Assembly (NCBI RefSeq): GCF_018829635.1
Contig: NZ_JAHKKG010000011.1
Coordinates: 372,001 to 436,000 of the forward strand
Direction: 5' to 3'
DNA: 64,000 nt
Origin: Paractinoplanes bogorensis
Lineage (GTDB): Bacteria > Actinomycetota > Actinomycetes > Mycobacteriales > Micromonosporaceae
Below, piece after piece: positions 1 through 9,400 of this stretch (positions are counted from its first letter, which is position 1; every line of letters starts with the position of its first letter). The notes below the pieces were generated by a model. The model was not told the origin of the DNA. It ran no database searches and saw only the letters and a program-made list of their open reading frames with translations. Made by a program: the position numbers and the translations under genes.

Positions 1-2
1 AC

Positions 3-779
3 CAGATCAGCGTGCAGCTCTACACGCTGCGCAACCAGCTGCAGATCGACCTCGAGGCGAGCCTCAAGGAACTGGCCGACATCGGCTACAAGCGGGTCGA
101 GCACGCCGGCTTCGTCGGCCGCACCGCCGCTCAGTTCCGGGCCGCCCTCAACAACGCCGGTCTGCGGGCCACCTCCGGCCACGTCGGGATCCCGCAGCCG
201 TTCGACGCCACCACCTGGGAGAAGGCACTCCAGGACGCGAACGTCGTCGGCAACAAGTTCATCGTCCACCCGTTCTTCGGGCAGGGCGCGAACGGGCCGA
301 TCCGCGACGCCGCCGTCTACCGCGCCTTCGCGAAGGACCTCAACAAGGCCGGCAAACTGGCCGAGCGGGCCGGTCTGTCGTTCGGCTACCACAACCACCA
401 CGCCGAGTTCTTCCGGCAGAACGGCACCAAGCTCACCGGCATGGACATCCTGTTCAACGAGACCGACAACCGGTACGTGCACTTCGAGGTGGACCTGTTC
501 TGGGCCTACCGCGGCGCGCACGACCCGGTCACGCTGATCGAGGAGAACCGGGGCCGGATCAAGCAGGTCCACGTCAAGGACCTGGACATCAACGCCAGCT
601 TCGCCGACGCGGGGGACGGCCTGATCGACTTCGGCCGGATCTTCTCGCACGCGAAGGAGGCCGGTCTCGTCGAGTACATCGTGGAACGTGACGACGCCGG
701 ATCGCCCCCGCGCACCCCGGCCGACGCGCTGACCACGGCCGAACGGGCCTTCGACTACCTCGACGGGCTGCGCTTCTGA
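3..779 (+). CDS. Sugar phosphate isomerase/epimerase family protein (5' end outside window)
   Basis: The reading frame is open from the first bases of the window (QISVQLYTLR), so the real start lies upstream; the GTG at 12 is internal. The protein is a xylose-isomerase-like TIM barrel. The N-terminal QLYTLR strand, the YHNHHAEF segment, FEVDLFW and QVHVKDLD supply the His/Glu/Asp metal ligands typical of this superfamily. Members isomerise or epimerise sugars or inositol derivatives, but the substrate cannot be read from sequence. Its TGA (777-779) overlaps the ATG of the secreted sugar dehydrogenase by one base, so the two are probably co-translated and act on related carbohydrates. A second member, with a Tat signal, lies at 19679-20689. 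Confidence 0.85.
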   Translation, partial: QISVQLYTLRNQLQIDLEASLKELADIGYKRVEHAGFVGRTAAQFRAALNNAGLRATSGHVGIPQPFDATTWEKALQDANVVGNKFIVHPFFGQGANGPIRDAAVYRAFAKDLNKAGKLAERAGLSFGYHNHHAEFFRQNGTKLTGMDILFNETDNRYVHFEVDLFWAYRGAHDPVTLIEENRGRIKQVHVKDLDINASFADAGDGLIDFGRIFSHAKEAGLVEYIVERDDAGSPPRTPADALTTAERAFDYLDGLRF

Positions 780-2863
780 TGCGGCGCCTTCCCGTTCTCG
801 CCGCCGCCGGCGTCGCGCTGCTCGTGACGCCCTCTGTGGCCGTGGCCGCTCCCTCGGCTCCCGTGCAGCCGAGCGCCGCCCTGCCGCCGTCCTCCGCCTT
901 CCAGAAGGTGACCCTCAACGACTTCCCGGGCGAGCCGATCGCCCTGGCCGTCCTGCCCGACAACCGCGTGCTGCACACGGCCCGCGGTGGTGCGGTCCGC
1001 ATCCACGAGCCCTCCACCGGGCGCAACGTGCTCGCGGCGACCATCCCGGTCTACCTGCACGACGAAGAGGGCGTGCAGGGCATCGCCATCGACCCCGACT
1101 TCGAGCAGAACAAGTGGGTCTACGTCTACTACTCGCCGCCGCTCGACACGCCCGCCGATGACCCGAACACCCCCCAGGTCAACGAGGGCGACGCGCCGAC
1201 CGAGGGCACCGCGGCCGACTTCGCCAAGTTCAAGGGCCACATGCAGCTGTCCCGGTACAAGCTCCAGGGCAACACTCTGAAGCTGAACACCGAGCAGAAG
1301 ATCATGCAGGTGCCCACCGACCGGGGCCAGTGCTGCCACGTCGGCGGCAAGATCGACTTCGACAGCAAGGGCAACCTCTACCTGTCGACCGGTGACGACA
1401 GCAACCCGTTCTCCTCCGACGGCTACGCGCCGATCGACGAGCGTGCGAACCGCAACCCGGTCTTCGACGCTCAGCGCACCGCGGCCAACACCAACGACCT
1501 GCGCGGCAAGGTCCTGCGCATCAAGGTCGACAAGCGCGGCAGTTACACGATCCCGGCCGGCAACCTGTTCAAGGTCGGCACGGCCAAGACCCGTCCCGAG
1601 ATCTACGCGATGGGCCTGCGCAACCCGTTCCGGTTCACCGTCGACCCGAAGACGGACGTGGTCTACGTCGGCGACTACTCGCCCGACGCCAACGCCGCCA
1701 ACCCGGCCCGCGGGCCGGCCGGACAGGGCCGCTGGCTGGCCATCGACAAGCCGGCCAACTACGGCTGGCCCTACTGCGTGGCGCCCGACCAGCCGTACGT
1801 CGACTACGACTTCGCCACCGGCACCTCCGGCGCGCCGTTCAACTGCGCCAAGCCGGTCAACGAGTCGCCCAACAACACCGGCCTCAAGAACCTGCCGGCG
1901 GTCGAGAAGCCCGAGATCATTTACGGGTACGGCGCCAGCGCGCAGTTCCCCGAGCTGGGCACGGGCGGCATCGGTCCGATGGGCGGCCCGGCGTACGAGT
2001 TCGACAAGAGCAACAAGTCGCAGGTCAAGTGGCCCGCGTCGTTCGACGGGAAGCCGCTGTTCGCTGAGTGGACCCGCGACTACATCAAGGCGTTCACGCT
2101 CAACCGCCAGAACCAGGTCACCAAGATCGAGTCGGTCGTCCCCGACATCGTCGTCGACAACCCGATGGACCTGGAGTTCGGCCCCGACGGAGCGCTCTAC
2201 GTGCTCGAGTACGGCGACGGCTACTTCGCGGAGAACCCCGACGCGCAGCTCGCCCGGATCGACTTCGTACGCGGCAACCGGACCCCGATCCCGAAGGTGT
2301 CGGCCACCCCGACCTCGGGTCAGGCTCCGCTGACGGTCAAGTTCTCCAGTGCCGGCACCACGGACCCCGACGGCGACACGTTGCGCTACGCCTGGGACTT
2401 CAACGGTGACGGCCGGGTCGACTCGACCGCGCTCAACCCGACCTACACGTTCACCAAGAACGGCAACTACCGCCCGACGCTCAAGGTGACCGACCCGACC
2501 GGCCGGTCCGCCTCGGCCGAGGTCATCCTGCCGGTCGGCACGGCGGCCCCGGTCGTCGAGTTCATCACCCCGCAGGAGGGTCAGCCGTTCGCCTTCGGTG
2601 ACACGGTCAACTTCGAGATCAAGGTGACCGACGACGCGCCGGTCGACTGCTCGAAGGTCACCGTGACCTACATCCTCGGGCACGACCAGCACGGGCACCC
2701 GCTGTCCACGGCGTCCGGCTGCACCGGCTCGATCACCACGTTCCTGGACGCCGGTCACGCCGGCGCCAGCAACCTGACCGGCGTGTTCGTCGCGTCCTAC
2801 ACGGACTCCGGCGACCCCGCCCAGACGGGCACCGCCACCGTGGTTTTGCAACCGTCTAATTAA
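779..2863 (+). CDS. Secreted PQQ-dependent-type sugar (glucose/sorbosone) dehydrogenase with PKD domain
   Basis: 694 residues. A cleavable signal peptide of about 25 residues (VLAAAGVALLVTPSVAVAA) is followed by a six-bladed glucose/sorbosone-dehydrogenase beta-propeller to about residue 500. Typical blade motifs are DEEGVQGIAIDPDF, GGKIDFDSKGNLYLSTGDD, YAMGLRNPFRF and DLEFGPDGALYVLEYGDG. A PKD domain follows at about 510-590 (DPDGDTLRYAWDFNGDGRVDS), then a last beta-rich domain. The family oxidises sugars or related alcohols outside the membrane, with PQQ or by related chemistry. The actual substrate, and whether PQQ is used, is inference. The start overlaps the stop of the upstream isomerase. 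A strong hairpin at 2878-2909 ends the unit. Confidence 0.85.
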   Translation: MRRLPVLAAAGVALLVTPSVAVAAPSAPVQPSAALPPSSAFQKVTLNDFPGEPIALAVLPDNRVLHTARGGAVRIHEPSTGRNVLAATIPVYLHDEEGVQGIAIDPDFEQNKWVYVYYSPPLDTPADDPNTPQVNEGDAPTEGTAADFAKFKGHMQLSRYKLQGNTLKLNTEQKIMQVPTDRGQCCHVGGKIDFDSKGNLYLSTGDDSNPFSSDGYAPIDERANRNPVFDAQRTAANTNDLRGKVLRIKVDKRGSYTIPAGNLFKVGTAKTRPEIYAMGLRNPFRFTVDPKTDVVYVGDYSPDANAANPARGPAGQGRWLAIDKPANYGWPYCVAPDQPYVDYDFATGTSGAPFNCAKPVNESPNNTGLKNLPAVEKPEIIYGYGASAQFPELGTGGIGPMGGPAYEFDKSNKSQVKWPASFDGKPLFAEWTRDYIKAFTLNRQNQVTKIESVVPDIVVDNPMDLEFGPDGALYVLEYGDGYFAENPDAQLARIDFVRGNRTPIPKVSATPTSGQAPLTVKFSSAGTTDPDGDTLRYAWDFNGDGRVDSTALNPTYTFTKNGNYRPTLKVTDPTGRSASAEVILPVGTAAPVVEFITPQEGQPFAFGDTVNFEIKVTDDAPVDCSKVTVTYILGHDQHGHPLSTASGCTGSITTFLDAGHAGASNLTGVFVASYTDSGDPAQTGTATVVLQPSN

Positions 2864-2877
2864 GCTGGCAGTTCCCT

Positions 2878-2909
2878 GTGAAGGCCGGGCCGGATGGCCC
2901 GGCCTTCAC
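2878..2909 (+). terminator. Perfect 14-bp hairpin terminator after the sugar dehydrogenase
   Basis: GTGAAGGCCGGGCC pairs perfectly with GGCCCGGCCTTCAC across a 4-nt loop (GGAT). It begins 15 bases after the stop codon. No U-tract follows, as is usual in high-GC actinobacteria. Confidence 0.75.
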
Positions 2910-3088
2910 GCATGTTCGGGTACGGTTTGCGCACTCGACTCTTACCCATGGCCCGGCGGTCGGCGAAACGTGTCGCCGGTTGGCCTTCCGGTGAACCCGG
3001 CGTATTTCTTTGCCCAACGGGCAACGAACATCAAGTACGTGGTCTCAGCCCCTTTTCAGCAAGCCGTGGCCGGGGCGAGGCTGACGGG

Positions 3089-4318
3089 GTGACAGAGACA
3101 ACGGTCATCCTGGTCCTGGTGGTGATCACGGCCCTCGGGTTCGACTTCACCAACGGGTTCCACGACACGGCGAACGCGATGGCCACGTCCATCGCCACAG
3201 GAGCGTTGCGGCCAAAGGTGGCCGTGGCCCTCTCCGGCATCCTCAACCTGATCGGCGCGTTCCTCTCCGTCGAGGTCGCCCTGACCGTCAGCAACGCGGT
3301 CGTCCGCATCCAGAACTCGGACGGCACCCCCAAGGAGTCACTGACCTCCGACGGTGGCTCGGCGTTGCTCCTCATCGTCCTGGCCGGCCTGATCGGCGGC
3401 ATCGTCTGGAACCTCCTGACGTGGCTGCTCGGCCTGCCCTCCAGTTCGTCCCACGCGCTGTTCGGCGGTCTGATCGGCGCCACCATCGCCGGCCTGGGCT
3501 GGGCCGGCGTCAACTGGAACGGCAACGGATCCAAGCTCGACGGCGTGGTCGGCAAGGTGATCCTCCCGGCCCTGATGTCCCCGGTGATCGCGGGCATCGT
3601 GGCCGCGCTCGGCACCTGGATCATCTACAAGATCACGGTCGGCGTGGCCCAGCGCTTCACCGACAACGGGTTCCGCTGGGGCCAGATCGGCAGCGCCTCA
3701 CTCGTCTCGCTCGCGCACGGCACCAACGACGCGCAGAAGACGATGGGCGTCATCACCCTCGCGCTGATCGCCACCGGCGACTGGACCGACACCAAGAACA
3801 TCCCGTTCTGGGTGAAGGCGGCCTGTGCGCTGGCCATCGCGCTGGGCACCTACCTGGGCGGGTGGCGGATCATCCGTACGCTCGGCAAGGGCCTGGTCGA
3901 GATCGCGCCCCCGCAGGGCATGGCCGCCGAGTCGGCCTCGGCCGCGGTCATCCTCGCCTCCAGCCACCTCGGCTTCGCGCTGTCGACCACGCACGTGGCG
4001 ACCGGCTCGATCCTCGGCTCCGGCGTCGGCAAGCCCGGTGCCCAGGTGCGCTGGCGGGTGGCCGGCCGCATGGTGGCGGCCTGGCTGATCACGCTGCCGT
4101 CGGCCGCGGTGGTCGGCGCGATCATGTGGTACATCGGGCATCTGCTCGGCGGCGGCCTGGCCGGCGCGCTGGTCGTCTTCGCGCTGCTGCTCGCGGCGGC
4201 CGGCTACATGTACTGGCACTCGCGTAAGACGCCGATCGACCACAACAACGTCAACGACGAGTGGGACTCGGCCGAAGCTCCCGCCGAGCCCGTGCCTGCC
4301 GGAAAGGTGTCCTCGTGA
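3089..4318 (+). CDS. pitA: PiT-family inorganic phosphate transporter
   Basis: 409 residues from the GTG at 3089. The frame is open upstream to 2894, but that part overlaps the terminator and has no transporter character. The protein is a polytopic membrane protein with the two inverted PiT signatures, FDFTNGFHDTANAM near the N terminus and SLAHGTNDAQKTMGV in the second half, plus the conserved segments GLPSSSSHALFGGL and GFALSTTHVATGSI. PiT carriers import phosphate or metal-phosphate complexes using the cation gradient. The last codons overlap the next gene by GTGA, and a DUF3349 gene follows. This order matches the M. tuberculosis pitA neighbourhood (Rv0545c-Rv0543c), which supports the assignment. 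Phosphate rather than sulfate as substrate is by family. Confidence 0.9.
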   Translation: MTETTVILVLVVITALGFDFTNGFHDTANAMATSIATGALRPKVAVALSGILNLIGAFLSVEVALTVSNAVVRIQNSDGTPKESLTSDGGSALLLIVLAGLIGGIVWNLLTWLLGLPSSSSHALFGGLIGATIAGLGWAGVNWNGNGSKLDGVVGKVILPALMSPVIAGIVAALGTWIIYKITVGVAQRFTDNGFRWGQIGSASLVSLAHGTNDAQKTMGVITLALIATGDWTDTKNIPFWVKAACALAIALGTYLGGWRIIRTLGKGLVEIAPPQGMAAESASAAVILASSHLGFALSTTHVATGSILGSGVGKPGAQVRWRVAGRMVAAWLITLPSAAVVGAIMWYIGHLLGGGLAGALVVFALLLAAAGYMYWHSRKTPIDHNNVNDEWDSAEAPAEPVPAGKVSS

Positions 4319-4614
4319 ACAGCAACCTCGGATTCGCCCTCGAGGGGGCCTGGAAGGTTCTCGCGGCCAGCCTGATCCTCGGTGCCGGTCTGCCCGCCCT
4401 GTTCGCGCTCGGCATCCGCTCGCTCGCCTGGGGCGCCGGCGGCGACGCCGAGGTGGACCACGCCCGGCCCAACCCGGCCGGCACGGTCCTCGGCTACGTG
4501 CTCTTCGCCGTCGTCATCCTCGGCGTGCTGCTGGGCATCACGTTCATCGTGGCCAGCGGCTTCGGCAAGGCGCTGAGCTTCGAGCACATCTACCCGACGA
4601 TCATCGACAAGTGA
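4315..4614 (+). CDS. Small two-helix membrane protein of the Pit cassette
   Basis: 99 residues, starting at a GTG that overlaps the pit stop codon (GTGA, 4315-4318). Two hydrophobic helices are seen, at about residues 12-38 (LAASLILGAGLPALFALGI) and 57-82 (GYVLFAVVILGVLLGITF), joined by a short polar loop. There are no catalytic motifs. Translational coupling and conservation beside pitA (compare Rv0544c) suggest an accessory or regulatory partner of the transporter. That role is inferred only from context. Confidence 0.8.
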   Translation: MNSNLGFALEGAWKVLAASLILGAGLPALFALGIRSLAWGAGGDAEVDHARPNPAGTVLGYVLFAVVILGVLLGITFIVASGFGKALSFEHIYPTIIDK

Positions 4615-4629
4615 GCGGGGGCTGACGAC

Positions 4630-4947
4630 ATGGCGGAAGACCGCTCCAACTTCCTCAGCCGTACGGTCGGCTGGTTGCGGGCCGGATATCCGGCCGGTGT
4701 GCCGCGGCAGGACTACGTGGCGCTGCTCGGCCTGCTGCGCCGTAAGCTGACCGAGGAGGAGATCCGCAAGATCGCGGCCGACCTCGCCCAGCAGTCGCAG
4801 CAGTTCGACGACCCGATCTCGGCCCAGGACATCGAGGCGATGATCAGCGACTCGATGCTGCAGGAGGCCACGCCCGAAGACGTGGTCCGCGTCTCGGCCC
4901 ACCTCGCGGCCGGCGGCTGGCCCCTGGCCGACCCGCCGACCGACTGA
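4630..4947 (+). CDS. DUF3349 family protein
   Basis: 105 residues, cytosolic and helical. The pattern DYVALLGLLRRKLTEEEIRKIAADL and the C-terminal EDVVRVSAHLAAGGWPLA match the DUF3349 family (M. tuberculosis Rv0543c type), a small helical bundle of unknown function. The start ATG at 4630 has GAGCGGGGG upstream and lies 15 bases after the membrane protein stop. It is the third gene of the phosphate-transport cassette. A long hairpin follows at 4962-4992. Confidence 0.85.
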   Translation: MAEDRSNFLSRTVGWLRAGYPAGVPRQDYVALLGLLRRKLTEEEIRKIAADLAQQSQQFDDPISAQDIEAMISDSMLQEATPEDVVRVSAHLAAGGWPLADPPTD

Positions 4948-4956
4948 CCGGCATTC

Positions 4957-5811
4957 CTATCGTGCGGCCGGGTCCCCGAGACCCGGCCGCACGCCGGTCA
5001 TCTCCTCCGACACGGCCCACAGCCGCCGCCCGTTCTCCGGGTCGCTCGCGGCCGGCGCCGGTGTGATCACTCCCGGCGCGCCGCGCATCTCGCCCAGCCC
5101 GCTCGGCCCGATGAACTGCCCGCCTTGTACGCCCGGCTCGGTCGCGGCGAACACGGTCGGGCGGGCGCCCTGCTCGGCCGGGACGGCCAGGATCGGGTTG
5201 CCCAGCCGCAGCAGAAGCGTGCGGTAGAGGCCTTCTTGCACGCCCGCCTGCAGATTGGTGACGGCGTAGCCCGGATGGGCGAGCACGCTCCTGATTTTCT
5301 GGCCGGAGGCCCGGAGCCGCCGGTCCAGCTCGATTCCGAAGACGGCATTGGCCAGCTTCGACTGGTTGTACGCCTGGTTGCCCCGCGCGGCGTTCAGGTC
5401 GTCGAACCGGAGGCGGCCCTTCCTGTGCAGCACCGAACTGACCGTCACGACCCGGTCGGTGATGCGGTCGAGCAGCAGCCCGGTCAGCGCGAAGTGGGCC
5501 AGGTGGTTGACCGCGAACTGCACCTCGAACCCCTGAGCGCTGAGCGTCGGCGGCGGCGCCATCACGCCCGCGTTGTTGACCAGCACGTCGACCCGCTCGA
5601 TCCCGGCCGCGAACGCGCGCACGCTCTCCAGGTCGGCCAGATCCACGACCCGGACCTCGCTGCTGCCCTTTTCGAGGCGAGCTTGCGCCGCTCGCCCTTT
5701 CTTCTCATCCCGTACGCCCATGACCACGTGCCCGCCGCGGTCGGTGAGCGCTTTGGTGGTGGCGAAACCGAGCCCGCTGTTGGCCCCCGTGACCACATAG
5801 GTAAGTGCCAT
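4957..5811 (-). CDS. SDR-family NAD(P)-dependent oxidoreductase
   Basis: 284 residues from the ATG at 5811 (MALTYVVTG); a start three codons earlier is also possible. It is a Rossmann-fold short-chain dehydrogenase. TGANSGLG at residues 8-15 binds NAD(P), NNAGVM follows in strand 4, VTVSSV carries the catalytic Ser region, and YNQSK carries the Tyr/Lys pair. The long C-terminal part is of the retinol-dehydrogenase/WW-domain oxidoreductase-like type. Substrate unknown. It is divergent from a TetR regulator, with a perfect palindrome between the two starts, so it is the likely regulatory target of that repressor. Its 3' codons form a terminator hairpin. Confidence 0.85.
   Translation of the reverse strand: MALTYVVTGANSGLGFATTKALTDRGGHVVMGVRDEKKGRAAQARLEKGSSEVRVVDLADLESVRAFAAGIERVDVLVNNAGVMAPPPTLSAQGFEVQFAVNHLAHFALTGLLLDRITDRVVTVSSVLHRKGRLRFDDLNAARGNQAYNQSKLANAVFGIELDRRLRASGQKIRSVLAHPGYAVTNLQAGVQEGLYRTLLLRLGNPILAVPAEQGARPTVFAATEPGVQGGQFIGPSGLGEMRGAPGVITPAPAASDPENGRRLWAVSEEMTGVRPGLGDPAAR
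4962..4992. terminator. Bidirectional hairpin between convergent DUF3349 and SDR genes
   Basis: GTGCGGCCGGGTC pairs perfectly with GACCCGGCCGCAC around a loop of about 5 nt. It begins 14 bases after the DUF3349 stop but lies inside the last codons of the SDR gene, so one structure may terminate both transcripts. Confidence 0.65.
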
Positions 5812-5831
5812 GTGCCTCATGCTGCCGCGCG

Positions 5832-5846
5832 TGACACACTGTGTCA
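5832..5846. promoter_or_regulatory. Perfect palindromic operator between SDR and TetR genes
   Basis: TGACACA-C-TGTGTCA is a 7-bp perfect inverted repeat with a one-base centre. It lies 20 bases upstream of the SDR start and 26 bases upstream of the TetR start. Size, symmetry and placement fit a TetR-type operator controlling both divergent genes. That this TetR protein binds it is inference. Confidence 0.65.
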
Positions 5847-5872
5847 ACCGCGTCATGCCGTACCATCGCGGC

Positions 5873-6466
5873 ATGCCCGACTCCCTCGCTGAACGCAAAC
5901 GCCGACTGGTCAGCGAAGAGCTGCGCGAGGTGGCGTTGCAGTTGCTGGCGGCCAAGGGCTACGACGAGACCACGGTCGACGAGATCGCCGCCGCGGCCGG
6001 CATGTCCCGGCGCACGTTCCACCGCTACTACGCCTCCAAGGAGGACGTGGTCATCCAGCTGCTGGCCGACGTGGGCGACCAGGTGGTAGCCGAGCTGGCC
6101 GCACGCCCGCCGTCCGAGCCGCCCGCGGTGGCCCTGCGCCAGGCGGTCGGCGTGGCGATCGACGTCTGCGCCGGCCACCACGACCGGGTCAAGCTGCTGG
6201 CGGTGATCCAGTTGATCCTGCGCACGCCGACGCTGCACGCCCGCTTCCTGGAACGGCAGTCCACCTCGGCCCCCGACATGACCACGGTCCTGGCCACCCG
6301 CCTAGGTCTGGACCCTGCGGACCTGTTCCCTGACATGGCTGTGCGGATGGCTTTCGCCGCATTCAACGCGGTGCTGCAGCGCTGGGTCGCCAGCAACGGC
6401 GACTTGGACCCGCAGCAGCTGACCGACCAGGCGTTCGAGCTACTGGCCCCCGCCCTCGGCCGGTAG
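5873..6466 (+). CDS. TetR-family transcriptional regulator
   Basis: 197 residues from the ATG at 5873 (MPDSLAERKRR); an ATG at 5855 would add six residues. The N-terminal TetR HTH is clear: VALQLLAAKGYDETTVDEIAAAAGMSRRTFHRYYASKED, ending in the usual F/Y-R-Y-Y-x-S-K-E turn. The C-terminal half is a helical ligand-binding domain of TetR_C type with unknown ligand. It is divergent from the SDR oxidoreductase and probably represses both genes through the 5832-5846 palindrome. Its last 27 bases overlap the 3' end of the convergent caspase-NACHT gene. Confidence 0.9.
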   Translation: MPDSLAERKRRLVSEELREVALQLLAAKGYDETTVDEIAAAAGMSRRTFHRYYASKEDVVIQLLADVGDQVVAELAARPPSEPPAVALRQAVGVAIDVCAGHHDRVKLLAVIQLILRTPTLHARFLERQSTSAPDMTTVLATRLGLDPADLFPDMAVRMAFAAFNAVLQRWVASNGDLDPQQLTDQAFELLAPALGR

Positions 6467-9400
6467 ATCCCACGGGTTGTCGGGGCTCTCGCCGGCCGCT
6501 CGTCTGCGCTCGTACTCCGTGCGACAGGTCGCGAGGACGGCGGCCGCTTCCGGTTCCCAATCCTCGGGCGGCGTTCGACGCGGGTCGTAGGGCGCCAGCC
6601 TCGGGACCTGTTCGCCGAGCTCACGGATAAGAAGCGCGGCCTCGTCGAGTTGAGTCCGATGCACATAGGGCTCCCCGTCGCCCCACGCGACTACATATGC
6701 GGAGCGAGCGTGGGCCACCGCTCGCGCCCTCTCGCCGAGAGCCCTCCACAGGTGAGCGAGCGGCAGATCGGGCGGGCAAACCTGAGCGGACAGGCGCAGG
6801 GCTGATTCGTGAGCGGCGTCTTGCGATCCCTGCCCCGATCGTAGAAGCGCCAGCGCTAGCAAAGCCTCTCCATGGAGATCTTGAACCCCAACCTCATTGG
6901 CCATTCGTAAGGCTTCCTGCAACGCCGCGACACTTTCGGCCGGCTCGCCTCGGTGAAGGCGCCACTCGCCCCGATACATGATCGCGCTTCGCAGCGCGGA
7001 ACGGTTCCGATCAGATCGAGCGAGATCTTCGATCACCGAGAAGTCGGCGGAGGTTGCTCGACCGGCAGGAAACTTGACTCGGGCCAGATAGCTCAGTTCG
7101 GCGTTGCCCAATCTGTACTGATCGAGACGGGTTCTGAGGTCCATCGACTCGATGGTGATCCATATCTTTTCCGCCTCCGACCACTGGCCGAGGTGGGCAA
7201 AGTACCCCATCCTCAATACTCTGGCGATCAGAAGCGCTTCTCGATCGCCTGTCATCTCGGCCAGCGCCAGGCTCATGGCACAACAGCGTTCCCCGAGCGC
7301 CAGATGATGCAGATCCGACATGTCGATCGCTAGGTTGTGAAGCGCGTTTCTGAGCCCAACCGGATCCTTTTGCGACAAGGCGTCCCGAAGGGCCAGGCGG
7401 GAGAGCTGTGCAGCTTCGGAATGGAGGCCGAGGCCCGACAAGGCGATGGATGAATCCACACACAGCCCGAAGGCCTGTTGAACGCCTTCGATGGGTGCGG
7501 ACCAGTCTGGTTTGAATAAGGGGCGCACGACCGCGCAGTATTCGGGATAGGCCTCCAGGTTGTACAGAAGAATGGTGGTTATATCGGTCGAGAGCGCTTC
7601 GCACGCATCGTTCAGCCGATCGAGCTGAATCAGCGTACTGACAACCGTCAGTGCCGTTCGTAGATCTTCGAGAGACTCCGCGTCGGCTAACGAGTCCGGT
7701 ATCCGTTGTGAGAAATGATCAATGATCTGCTGGCCGAGCCGGCCGCGATCACCGCCGGCGAGCCGAGAATTTCCGATCGCCCGTACGACAGGGTGCAGAT
7801 CCCAGCGGCCGATCTGGCGGTCGTACTGCAACAAGCCTCGGCGTTCGAGGCCACTGACCGTTTGTGCCAGGTTCGCTGACGCCGACCTCGATTCGGCTGA
7901 CGACTCCCACTCGGCGTAGAGCTGTTCGTATCGCTGCCATCGGGCACGGGCGTTCAGGTAGATAGTTTGATAAGCCCGTGCGATCGCGGAGTTCTCCTCC
8001 TCCGAGGGCGTCTTTTCGGGCTTGATCGGCTCCGCAATTCGTGCGGGTGGTGGTGAACGATGAGGATTGAGCGCTTCGAGGGTGGCGTGATCAGCTGCCC
8101 CGGGAAGTAGCGCGATCGCGGCCAGTAGCTGCCAGCTCTCGGAAGGCAACTCCCGGATCGCCGCTTCGAGGATGTGGTTCCGTTTCTGGACCAGATCCAG
8201 GTCGCCTACGTCCAGGCGACCGCCGTGTTCCGGGTCGGCGGCCCACCGGTCGAAGTTGCCGCGATCGGGCAGGTACTCGGCGATCAGGCCGGCCACGACG
8301 CCGGTTACCAGAGGGTGGCAGTCGCAGTGGCGTTGCAGGAATGTCTGCATCTGCGAGGAATCGCCGCGGACTCCGCAGGAGCGCAAGAGTTCCTCGGCGT
8401 CCTGGGGACGGAAGCCGGACAGGCGCTCGACCAGCACGCCCGGGATGGGCTGGCTGGCCGAGTTCAGCATGATCCGTGGGGTCAGGCGCGACGTGATCAG
8501 CACCTTGGACGGTGAGGCTGCGGCCAGCTGGCGTAACAGTTCGTCGTCCAGCGGGCGGATTGCGCTGCACGGGTCTCGGCTGCCCATTTCGTCGGTGCGG
8601 CCGGCCATCTCGTCGGGCATCTGGCTGGCGTCGAAGCGGTGGTAGGAGACGAGCACGCGTTCGAGACCGTCCAGGACGAGCAACCACGGCCGGGAGTGCA
8701 GCTGGTGGAGCAACTGCTCGGTCAGTTTCGTCTGGGGCAGGTCAGCGAAGCCGGCCGGTGGCCGGCCGGTCATATAGGCCAGGGCGCGGCGGCAGAAGTC
8801 GCCCATCAGGGCGCCCTTCTCATAGAACGAGTACCAGAAGCGGCCGGCCCATCGGTCGCTGGTGTTTTGGGTGAGCCACTGCCAGGTCAGCATGCTCTTG
8901 CCGGTGCCGCCGATCGCCTCGAACAGCAGGATCGGGTGGGGCTGGGCCGGAGTGGCCCAGTCGTCCAGGGTCTCCAGCTGGGCCTGGCGGCCGACGAACT
9001 CGTGGGAGCCGATGTAGTGCGGCTCGGCGTACAACCTCGGCGGGCGGGGAATGCCCTCATCGCCGCCGGACAGGACCACCGGCACGCGGGGGCGGGGGAC
9101 GTACTGCCGATTGTTCAGCCACGGAACCTGGCCGGCCCAGGCGATGTCGTTGTGCACCGGCTGGTGGCCGGCGGGCAGGCGGGCACCGGCCTCGCGGGTG
9201 ACGTCAGCCGGCGTGAGGCGCTCGTCGCCGTCGACCGAGCCACGCATTGCCTCGAGCAGGGCGGCGGTGAACGAAGTCGTCTCGCCGTCCGCCGGGGCCT
9301 CGCTTCCGGCGTCGGCGGCACCGGCGAAGTACCAGCCCGCCGCCTCGTCGACCTTGACCGAGACGCCGGGCAGGGCGGAGGCGGCGCGGTCCGAGTGGCA

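Noticed and set aside
755..2851. A 698-codon open frame on the minus strand opposite the sugar dehydrogenase
   Set aside because: Long antisense frames are expected in very GC-rich genes. The translation is Val/Arg/Gly/Asp low-complexity with no domain, and the plus-strand protein is clearly real.
2894..3088. N-terminal 65-residue extension of the phosphate transporter frame
   Set aside because: It overlaps the terminator hairpin and lacks transporter character; GTG 3089 starts the conserved sequence.
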